Assembly (NCBI GenBank): GCA_032622095.1 | Contig: CP136063.1 | Span: 36,496,106 to 36,560,105 of the forward strand | Length of the DNA: 64,000 bases | Source: Siphonodentalium dalli | Taxonomy: Eukaryota; Mollusca; Scaphopoda; Gadilida; Siphonodentaliidae | Reading direction: 5' to 3' | Shown: positions 11,085-20,724 of the stretch, one piece after another | How positions within the stretch are numbered: position 1 is the stretch's first letter | Layout of the letters: the number at the start of each line of letters is the position of its first letter | Notes under the pieces: generated by a model | The model's input: the letters and a program-made list of their open reading frames with translations, nothing else | What the model was told of the DNA's origin: nothing | Databases searched by the model: none | Position numbers and translations under genes: made by a program

Positions 11085-13232
11085 ATAAGTACCATATGTA
11101 AGACTGTATGTAAGTAATATCTCCTTTGTTACCGCACAAAACAGTACAATTATATAATGTGGAAACCACCAGACATTTTCTATCTCCCGTACTCTCAATG
11201 GTAACATAAATAATCTTGGATAACCATGAATTCTCTTGTTACCCATCCATGAACAAATAGAAAGGCAATCAATCATTTTTTTAAATATTTTATATATATT
11301 AGCACTCAAACCTGAAGCCAGCTGTTGATAGACCATTCAAGGATATTCGAGCTGGGCAATATGTATTCACCAAACAATCATGGTTGAAGATATTCATTAA
11401 AGATGGATTATCTCTTTATATAACAAATTTGAAATAGTTGCGTGGGTATAAAATTATAAATATGAACTGGAGACCTCTGTCCGGAAAGGCTTCTATCAAT
11501 TAATATTGATTTTATTTCGAATATTTTATTGGGCCCATTTATTTGGCTATTTTTAGAACAGACCATTCGGGTGATACCATATAGCGATATAGAGCATTAG
11601 GTCATTCCTATGGCCACGTACCGAATGTCAAAGGTCCTAGATTGATTGGTTGTATTGTTCCATAGTTATAAGCGACAATGAGTATAATTAACGTTTATTT
11701 GTGACAAAATCTGACAAAATTACACAATAATATTTCTGGTCTCTGTAAACAGGAACCACTATTGTTCATTAGCTAAACAACCACACCTTTTTAGGCCAAG
11801 AAAATATTCTGAATAAAATTAATAGTAACCAATAGAAGCATTTCCGGACAGGAGTCTTCGACTCAGATCTCATATTTTATACAGAAAATTATAAAAAAAA
11901 ATTGAAATTTTCTAAAAAAAAACAAACATACATGTTGCACATCTCCAATATGTGGGTAACAATACTCTGAAGTTTCAAATCTCTACGATCAAAACTGTAG
12001 GAGGAGTTGATTACACCATGAAGATACCCTCATACAGAAAAGTCGAAAAGGGTTAATAACTCTGTCAAAAAATAATTTTTCCGTCATCTATATACATGTT
12101 GCACATCTTCAATATATGGGCAACAATATTCTGAAGTTTCAAATCTCTGGGAAGAAATTTGTAGGAGGAGATGATTACACCATGAAGGTACTCAAAAGTG
12201 TGATGGACCAACGGATGGACAGATGGCTCGATGGACCCACATTTTGCCCCTTATGTGTCTACAAACTTAAGGGGCCAGAAAAAATAGTGTGACCTATGTG
12301 ACTACTTGTTTTTACGTGGCTTCAAAAGGGGTTCTCACGAAATGCTACTTGCGAGGCTGCAAATCAAGTGTCAATGTATTCTGTGACTTACGGTTGGCGC
12401 ATGTGAAGTAGTCAGCAGATTGTATTTTTTCAACCCTTCATTCACAATTTAGATAGTTCATTAAGAAATAAAGCGTGATTAAGAAAAATATTGTATATTT
12501 GTAAATAAGGTCGAGATTATACATGTATACTAATATGATTAAGTGGTTTATCTAGTTTTAACAGCTGTTACATGTAGCTGCAAAAAAATTGATATACGAT
12601 GCGCATTGTATATCGTGATATCAAAATCACTATTTGCATCTCATCATGAAGGTCTGGATCGTTGCAGCCCTATTGTGCATATTCGCACATGTATTACATT
12701 TACATGTAATTACATTTACATGTAATTGGTTTCATATTAAAAACATGCCTTCGCTCTTGCCACTGTGAATTCCAAATCATTGAAAGATGGATTATCTCTT
12801 CCCATAACAAGACTGTTAGTGTTAATATACATGTATAGTTGCCTAAATTTCGCAAATTGATTGTATCTACCGGTACATGTATTTTGTATCCGAAAATTTG
12901 AACTAAAATTAATATTGATAGAAGCATTTCTTGACAGGGATATTTGATTTATATTTATAATATTAATAATATTACGAATTAACATTTAAACAAAATTATA
13001 TGATATTGCTACTAGTAACTGCAGCATGAACAATGAGTACTTATAAACCCCAGTAGAATTTGATCATGTAAATCTCTGTTGAAAACTCATTCATACAAAA
13101 ATATGATATTTTATTCTGTTATTTTAGCAACTACTACTAGTAATGATGTCTAAGGATGTCAACACGATTAATTACAAGAGTATTGTTTACAAAAGTTGAT
13201 CAGGATGATAAAAATGTTCCGTTGAATTTCAG
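11085..13232. other. non-coding stretch with dispersed repeats
   Basis: It contains the tandem pair at 11929-12290 and fragments of a dispersed repeat near 11835 and 12915. Around 12690-12725 there is a short ACATGTAA / TTACATGT-rich palindromic patch. No exon was recognised before the splice acceptor at 13231. Confidence 0.45.
11929..12290. repeat. 164-bp tandem repeat, two copies, with a GGAC-rich tail
   Basis: The marker ATGTTGCACATCT recurs at about 11932 and 12096 (period 164 bp). Both copies share GTAGGAGGAG and ATTACACCATGAAG. The second is followed by GGACCAACGGATGGACAGA, an ACGG-like microsatellite. This repeats the pearl-type layout of tandem core then microsatellite. Outer ends were not found. 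Confidence 0.6.
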
Positions 13233-13862
13233 AAAACGAGATTGATGGAGAGACACTGATAAACCTAACCGAGAGAATGATGGAACGACTGTGTAGGACA
13301 ATGAAGCAGCAAGTGAAGCTGCAGATGGAAATTGAAAAATTAAAGAAAAGACGATCATCCTACACAGCACTGCCACAAACTGCAACTACTACTATACCGA
13401 CGAAATCTGAACAAACTGCTACATCTACTGAAACAACAACAACTGCTACATCTACTGAAACAACAACAACTGCTACATCTACTGAAACAACAGCAACTGC
13501 TACATCTACTAGTACCGAAACAACTACTGAGACAACTGCTACTACTAAACCAACCATCACATCAAGATTTCCAACACCAACGTTGTGTTTCGATGTACCG
13601 ATATTGTCACCTACATCCTCCCAAGCTTCACCAACATCCACTCCAGAAACATCAACTCTGGCATTCAGATTTTCGGAGCCCACGCCATCAGCTGCCGCTA
13701 CTATTGATAATACTACCGGTACTTGTATCCCCATCACCTTCAGATTCTATGACTTCCAGTCCACTTATTTCAAGATCTTCCACACCAGTATACTCTACAG
13801 CTGCTACTGCTACTATCGCATCAACATCTGAAGCAGAGCAAGCTGGGCCATCAAGGTATTAA
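13233..13862 (+). CDS. exon encoding a coiled coil followed by a Thr/Ser-rich tail; probable frameshift near 13715
   Basis: A splice acceptor (TTTCAG, 13227-13232) opens a phase-1 exon. It encodes a charged, probably helical stretch (NLTERMMERLCRTMKQQ and then basic residues) followed by a Thr/Ser-rich region. That region is built on a 27-bp minisatellite (unit peptide TATSTETTT, about four copies, 13420-13510). The reading frame continues to 13831 but becomes aromatic and unlike the rest. From about 13715 the +1 frame is instead Ser/Pro/Thr-rich (VSPSPSDSMTSSPLI) and ends in GPSRY at 13862. The simplest reading is a 1-base indel near 13710-13720. No family is recognised. The long minus-strand frame at 13360-13737 is the shadow of the Thr repeat. 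Confidence 0.45.
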
Positions 13863-14963
13863 AGTTTACATATTTTCAAGTTTTCTAAAGGATTTTTGTT
13901 GACAGGGGTGGACAAGTTTATTTTGCCCCGACCTCTGAATAAGGTCTGTCATTGTTTCTTCTACATTAGTATGGTGGAGCTAGGCTCTTTAAATTTCATC
14001 ATTTCTCCCAGCACACCGGAATTGTCGCCATATATTAAAGTTATGTGAAACACTCCGGCAGGGTGACCAAATGGAAATGGAGGATTATCTTGCTCAAAGT
14101 AGTTACTTTTACGAATATTAATCCATATTTACAACACAATCATTCTTATATACCGGTATTAACTAAATGGAGTGACTTTCAATGGTAAAATAATTCGCGT
14201 TGGTTTATCGACGATAGTTGCGTCCCAACAGATGTAAATATTGACATTTGTGGAGAGGATGTTTTCTATGGATTGTTATGGTCGATTTCATAATATATTT
14301 TTTACGCTGTCAGCAGAATACTGTATTCCTTCAGTTCACATATCATCTGAATACTGACTTATCAGTTTCACACACTGACAAGTCCATAATATGTCTAACT
14401 TTATCCTATAGAAGATAAAGATACATGTAGCACATGTATGACTCAACCTTTCCAAATTCGCGCAATAACATTTGTCGCTCACATTTGAATTTGCGCACCT
14501 ACCGGTACATGTACATGTATCTGCACGAATTCCAAACTGACAAAACTATTTGGATCTCATGAGAGTTTTATTTGTTAATCTTGCCTGATGTCTATTTTCA
14601 ACACTAGGATAATTTGCATTGTGTAAACATATCTGCATCGGCAATGTTTTGAGAAGATCGGTGTATTTGTGCTTCAGTTATTACTCTGATGTTGAAAAGT
14701 TACATATAGATATCATTGCATGACATGAACTCGAAAGAAGTATCACAACTGTCAACCACATATATTAATATTGGCAGCGTCAGAATGAAATCCACAAATG
14801 GCTGCAGTTTGCATAATAATATCTTGCTGGGTATTGGGAAGGAATATATAGATTACGCATTTTATTCAAATTGATCAATCTTTTTGCACATTTTTACCCA
14901 GTTGTAGCATGCACCTGTCTAGGGCCTCTTGACCTTGTTCTGTACCTGTTTTTTTATTTTTAG
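13863..14963. other. non-coding; no feature recognised
   Basis: AT-rich sequence with no supported exon. Short ACATGTA-type palindromes occur near 14430 and 14505, a motif common throughout this window. Confidence 0.4.
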
Positions 14964-16022
14964 TTCGGTGTCGAGGAAACGCAAAATGACTTCCGGAACA
15001 TGGTCTATGTTCCACAATATTCCAAAATTACCAACAAATGTAGTGAAAGAGTTGGATGCAAAGGCTGACATCTTCTCACATAATCGGACTGCAGCTAGAA
15101 GTCGCCTGGTAGAAGTCACCTGGTAGAAGTCACCTGGTAGAAGTTCTTTCTGAATCAATCAGCTTGATAACAATGTAAGCAATTTCTTTTCTTAGAAACG
15201 TTCTTTAAGATCAATGTTTTCTGATTTGTTGGCTGAATGGTATTGAATGATTTGCAAATTGATGTGTATACAATAACATGAATTTATCAAGAAAATCATT
15301 TTATTATATACAAGTCTTTATATGGCAAATATGGGAGTCAGATTACACATTTGAGATCCGGAATTTCAGCATTTGATTTTTAATGAACCAAAACAGACAA
15401 AAACTCTAAATTAATTTAATACTTACTTCAAACAACACAAAAGAATGTCTGATCGATTATCACAGTGATAAACTTAACATTTACAGTTTTGTGTTCTTTG
15501 GTAGTTTCATGGTAGCAACACTCTCCTGTTCTTTGCATGTACCCTGTTACCATTCTGGCTCACAAAGACAAGTGATGTTTTGAAATCGTGATGTCAGAAC
15601 TGATTTTCATGTTGCAAACAAACGAAAATGATCTAATATGAGTCTATTTATTTATAATAACTGTTAGCTTGCGCGCCCCATTAACAATGCACATCCAGAG
15701 TTTGGCTCTGAACGCTGAGTGCGATCATTATCAAATGGTCACTGGATCGTTTGGAATATTCTACAAAATTAATAATCATGCTGACACTGTTATTAGGCAC
15801 CTGAGAGTAGGTCCAATCTACTTCTCAAGGTAAGTTAAAATCTTATCAGTACTATTTATACAATATGTATGCTATTTGTCTGCTGAAATTGAACTCTTTT
15901 TCTAATTTGCATTAATCATTAATATAATTTAACACAGGTGGCCAACAGCTGATTTGAAGAATGTTGTTACAAGACTCTGCCTACTGTATCCATACCTGGC
16001 CGATGTCAATTCAACCTATAAC
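14964..16022 (+). pseudogene. two exons of an unnamed invertebrate gene, first exon broken by a 14-bp triplication
   Basis: Exon 14964-15174 follows the acceptor TTTTAG and ends at donor GTAAGC. It encodes a basic start (SRKRKMTSGTW), then FHNIPKLPTNVVKELDAK and SHNRTAARSRLVEV. Within it the unit CTGGTAGAAGTCAC appears twice and is followed by CTGGTAGAAGTT. The 28 extra bases create a stop at 15124-15126 and shift the frame; without them the frame stays open to the donor. Exon 15938-16022 (acceptor ACACAG) encodes WPTADLKNVVTRLCLLYPYL and joins the first in phase (2 to 1). The W-P-x(n)-YPxL-x-D pattern resembles uncharacterised invertebrate proteins related to SAM-domain proteins; this is a recollection, not a verified match. 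A further open segment at 15669-15828, with donor AAGGTAAGT, could be an extra exon. Confidence 0.45.
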
Positions 16023-18136
16023 GTTAGTAAAATTCTTATTACTAGGGTTCAAAGTAGATTGGGAGATTCGTCTTTATTCTAAACAGACATATGGCATTGA
16101 TAAAATATATATGTTCCTCTTAACCATCAGGGATTTGAAACCCAGTTGGTCATATTAGGGGAGAAAGACAGACATACAGGTCTAGCATGAAATTGAGCGC
16201 CGTTGTATTATCAGTTCCATTTCCAAATTAACATTTAGAAAGCTAGCACAAATTGCAATCAATTAAAGGTTTTGTATTAATTTCTTGGCTATCCCAATAA
16301 TTTTAATATTATTAATTTATTAGCTATTATTCTTATGGAATAACACATTTAGAGCATCACCTATCAATGTTAAAAGACGAATGTGTGAAGAAAAGTTTTC
16401 CACAATGTATTAACCATGCACTTCTGAGTGAAACTCCCCATGAACATTAAACAAATGAATAAAGTAATTGATAATAGAAAAATTTGCATGTAGTATTAAA
16501 ATGATCTGACAAGTACTGGCTAGAGTTCCCATCTTCTCTGTCATCAGGTGAGCACTTGAGTTCCTAAAATATAACCTTTGAAACCACTTAATTGGTGGGG
16601 GGGGATGTTCTGGCATAGTCCCAGTTTTCTCCTTTAAAGTAAGTGAGCACTCCAGTCTTTGACTGTATCGTTATTGGATAAATCAAAGGTTTTATGTGAT
16701 ATGAAATAATTGGCCCCAAAAAGAAAATTTGGGGGACTATAGAAACCTGCGGTGTTTGTCCATCACAAATGGTTTCTGGGCGATAATAGAAACCTGCATT
16801 GTCTGTCCATCTCAGATGGTTTCCGGGTGATAACTTTATTTTGTTATTGGATCAAAAGCAAATTTGGTATGCGAGTTTATCAGCTCAAAATACAGGTAAA
16901 TTTTAATATGGACTCGGTTCTCCCATTTTTGCCAGAGTTATTGACCTTTTTGACTTTAAATTTGGTATGTGGATTAACCACATGAAGATACAGGCCAAGT
17001 TTGAATTCAGTCACGGCCGGATTTTGGATATTTTTGTTTCCGGGTTAATACTTTATTATGTTTGTTTCCAAATTTGGCATATGGTTTACTCATGAAAATA
17101 CAGATCAAGTTCGATTTTAGATTTGGTTTGCCCATTTTTACCTCAGTTGTTACCGGGTACTTGCAAGCCATGGTAGAAAAGGGTTAACTTTTTGGTCGCC
17201 TCCGGACGCTCATTGTCTTGCTCAGATTAGTCACGCGTGAACTGTCCCAACATTCCATGATGTACGCATGAGAATCATCAGTTTTATTTCTACCGCAGAG
17301 CCAACAACAAGGATAAGTATTTTGAATTTTGAGTTTCACCTACAACTCAACAAATTCAGTTTATCTAGACAATAATACTTTCTGGTTGCCTCAGCGTTCG
17401 TTTTATCATTATTGGTTTCGAATTCATGGACCATTTCCCTTCAAACATACAATTGTTCCGTGTTTTCGACAAACTGCCGATCACTTATTTCCAATTCGCC
17501 ATAGCGCAACCATCGTTTCAATGATACGACGCACATCGATTGTTGTGAACAATACATATATGGCATTCTTATAGGCCCTATAAGGTATGATAGACGTGGT
17601 CAGAATGTTAATGCCACGTGGTTCGCATTAATAACCGAAGTCTCCTAATTTCATGTTATTTTACTCGTGTTTTTTTCAACTCGCGGAATTTTCTTTCAAA
17701 AATCATTCCCTTGCTACTGACGATGATATCTATCATAAGGTTACGTTTATTGTGCGAAATACATATCTGGCCTTATTCTAGAACCTCTAAGGTAGGTTAG
17801 AATTTGTCCGACCGTAACTGCCACGTGATTAGCTATTTGCAGTCTCATAATTTCGTGCGAATGTTCTTATACTATGGCATTTCATCTTGGGGAATTTTCT
17901 TTCATTAATTACCTCGCTACTCATCAGAACAACGTGCTTTCACATAATACTTCGTGTTTTATGTTTCAATTCTGTCACACATGTCTCCATGATCCAGATG
18001 TGTTTGTCGATGCTTGAAGTTGACTACAGTTTATCAATATCAGAATGGAACTGTTTCATGTTTAATAATCATTGTTAATTGGTTACTTAATGACTGTAGG
18101 AGTACTAAGAATCGGTAGTGTCATTATTAATTTCAG
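16023..18136. other. non-coding, two diverged repeat regions
   Basis: Around 16740-17170, phrases such as AAATTTGGTATG and AATACAGGT recur at irregular roughly 150-bp spacing, as in an old tandem array of the same kind as 21670-22060. Around 17550-17930, two imperfect copies of a segment of about 208 bp (ACATATATGGC.. / ACATATCTGGC..) lie in tandem. The open frames here (16752-16985, 17329-17574 and others) are within these repeats. Confidence 0.45.
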
Positions 18137-18467
18137 AAAAGATATCTGACTAAAGTTGATAATGGAGACAAATTGAAATCGCAAACAATGCCATTTGGCG
18201 TTCCTTTAAAATCATTCATTGTGGCAACATTCATACGAGATCTGACAACCTTCAATGTTGTCAATACAGTGGAATTTATTTTTAGCTCGAGAATCACCTG
18301 CTGGTCCCGTAGAAGAAGAAAATTTGATTAACAGCTTTTGGTGCAAGAGAGGAAAAATTAGCAGAAACAGTGAACCCAGGAAAGACACAAGAAAACTCTT
18401 AGTAGGATGGAAACACAAGCGATTAAACCGTGGATCATTCAATCTTATAAAGCCAGCTGTGGTATAA
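18137..18467 (+). CDS. possible basic exon(s), unidentified
   Basis: After the acceptor TTTCAG (18131-18136), one frame is open for about 70 codons (KRYLTKVDNGDKLKSQT). A second acceptor (TTTTTAG, about 18286) opens an overlapping frame encoding EEENLINSFWCKRG and RKLLVGWKHKRLNRGS, ending at 18467 or at a donor-like GTATAA. The VGWKH..basic pattern resembles a short module seen in uncharacterised fish and invertebrate proteins that continue with GGGTR. That continuation is not visible here. Real exon status is uncertain. Confidence 0.3.
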
Positions 18468-18641
18468 TTACAGAATTCCCCTGACGTCGATAAAATGCAC
18501 CCCGTCGGGTCACGTGGGTCCTTCCCCGAACGAGAAACGACTCCTGACTTGATTGATAGACTTGAATGAAGATAGACGTTTGCCTAAAGAAAAGCGGTTG
18601 ACCGCTGATGCCAGTCTTCGAGTTAAATTAATACAATACAA

Positions 18642-18849
18642 TACAGTAATGTCCTAAGTAATCGAACTCTTAACCAAAGCAGAATTATGGGTAACTTTTC
18701 AGGATTTAGTTGGAAATATGGCTTGTTGCCATTCATCTCTCCAAAATCTTTCCGATGAATGGCAACAAGCCATATTTCCGAATAAATCCTGAAAAGTTAC
18801 CCATAATTATGCTTTGGTTAAGAGGTCGATTACTTAGGGCATTACTGTA
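18642..18849. mobile_element. fold-back miniature element with 96-bp arms, Tc1/mariner-like ends
   Basis: Arms 18642-18737 and 18754-18849 are inverted copies with few mismatches around a 16-base loop. The ends read TA-CAGTAATGTCC and GGGCATTACTG-TA. A TA target and CAGT start are typical of Tc1/mariner-type elements. If transcribed, the locus would form a very long hairpin. Confidence 0.65.
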
Positions 18850-18996
18850 CGTGTATGCTTCATTCATGTTGTGATAATTTTTTAAATGTTTATTATTCAT
18901 CATATTTAAAAAGGCTGAATAAAAGGTGGACATTACACATCCCAAATCACTCCATTGACTGTGACACATGAAATTACCCCCCCCCCCCCCCCCCAA
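18733..18996. repeat. poly-C tract next to a repeat junction
   Basis: An uninterrupted run of about 18 C residues lies at 18977-18994, immediately before the inverted element end at 19000. The remainder of the interval is the right arm of the fold-back element and unique sequence; the minus-strand frame here is not a gene. Confidence 0.4.
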
Positions 18997-18999
18997 AAT

Positions 19000-19033
19000 C
19001 CAAGTTGAGCTACAGTGTCATTGACACTTTATT
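19000..19033 (-). repeat. isolated 5' end of the satellite-bearing element family, inverted
   Basis: Read on the minus strand this matches the left end of the elements at 28184 and 33048: AAAGTGTCAATGACAC followed by TGTAGCTCAACTTGG. No tandem core or right end accompanies it. Confidence 0.6.
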
Positions 19034-20724
19034 TATGAAGTTGCATAATTCCAATTGTTGTAGTTATGAGTCTTCAAGCAATATACTAGTATACCACTGA
19101 CTCATAGAATTCATGACACAAGCAATGTGGCATAAGAGTTTCTAAAATCAAAACATGGCCAATGTTATGATTAAATCATGAACGTATTCAGTTGTTCCTC
19201 ATTGCTGAGTTAATCGTATGAATATTTCTGAAGGTTAGCACTAAATATTGGAATTTTTTCCATGTCCAATACACATTTTAGTACCCGCTATATAATTATT
19301 AACAACTTCAATTATTAGATAATAATTAAGACAGTTCATTACGATTCTTTTTTCCCGAAATCATAGACAGAAACACATCTCAATCAGACTTCACTATTAC
19401 AATAGACTATCTTCAATAAATTCTCAAAATAACCAAATTTGCCTACATACTCTGTGGCAGAGACTGTCTTTATACCTGGAAATTATGTGCACATAAATGC
19501 ACTAAGGCCACATATACGCGAAACGTACGACCTTTTCTGCAACCGCATCGCCGCGTTTACCCATTCTCCCTAATGTTACACATATCTGCAGCATACAAAA
19601 CCATAAATAGCAACATTGAGTGAATGGTAAACGCAGAACTAATAACTGTAAACGCTGATGACCTGATATTTAGCGCAAATATGTGGGTGGCAATGGTAAC
19701 ATAATTTCAAACAACAAGATACTGACTACTAATAGTGTGCATTGCGTGGTACATATTCCTGTTGTAAAGTGCCGATTGAAGTAATTTGAACATAATTGTC
19801 TACTAAGAAACCGGTTTGGGAGCACCATGAAAATTAGTACTAAATAAAATGTATACCATGTCCAGTCTCTTTGATCTAGTGAGATAGGGTACTATTCTGT
19901 TGAAGAGATAAGTGTTTCTTTACAGTATAATCAGCATTACGACATACGTGTATGGTTTATTGTCATGGAGAGTGTCGGAAATTCCGGAAATATAACTAGT
20001 ATTTACACAGATAGGGTGGGCACTTCAGTTTCTGCTTTACATTCAATAATTAATCATCATTCCAAAACGAAACTACCACGCACTGTGTGACGAAATATTA
20101 CTTCGTGTGTTGCATGCCCGAAATAACTGTTTTTGGTCCAACTGTTGGATGTATTCTAATAAGAAAACCCGAACGTAAATCATTGGGTTAACGTGCGTAG
20201 CAGTGATCGATAAATCATTCAGATAGATCTGTTTTCATTATATATGTACCTTTAAAGATATATAACAACATTCTTGTAAATTACAAATGTGTATTTTCGC
20301 TTTATAGGGGGTTATCCAATATGTTGCTTTTGTCGTAGCATGGATTGTAGTTGCGGCCATTTTGACAGCCATTTCATCGCCGCGATTGCATTGTTTTCTG
20401 TCCTTGTCACTCTATTCGCCCCCTATACTCTTTTACACAAACTGGTATATATCGGATGGAGGATTAATGCGTTCTGGTGTCGCCGATGAGGGATATTGTA
20501 GAAAAACGTACTTCACAAGGTCGAAAAATGAGCATTTTTTTTTAATCTCAGTAAAAAAATTTGCTCAAAGCGGATTTTAGATATGTTGTAGAGGATATAT
20601 TCCTCTTCAAAATGGAATAAAAACCAACTTAGTCCAAATTTTTTCTTGGTCAAACCTTTTATTGACCAGACTATATATTAATATTATTGTGTTTGATAGA
20701 ATTAAGAATATTTTATACTTCCAG
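19034..20724. other. non-coding; no feature recognised
   Basis: No exon is supported. The open frames at 20289-20489 and 20362-20580 overlap each other and lack domain or splice support. Confidence 0.4.

Noticed and set aside
13360-13737. 125-residue Val-rich minus-strand frame
   Set aside because: It is the antisense of the Thr-repeat exon.
15669-15828. Extra exon between the two exons of the damaged gene
   Set aside because: The donor is good and the frame open, but the acceptor is weak, and the flanking exons already join in phase without it. It is kept only as a possibility.
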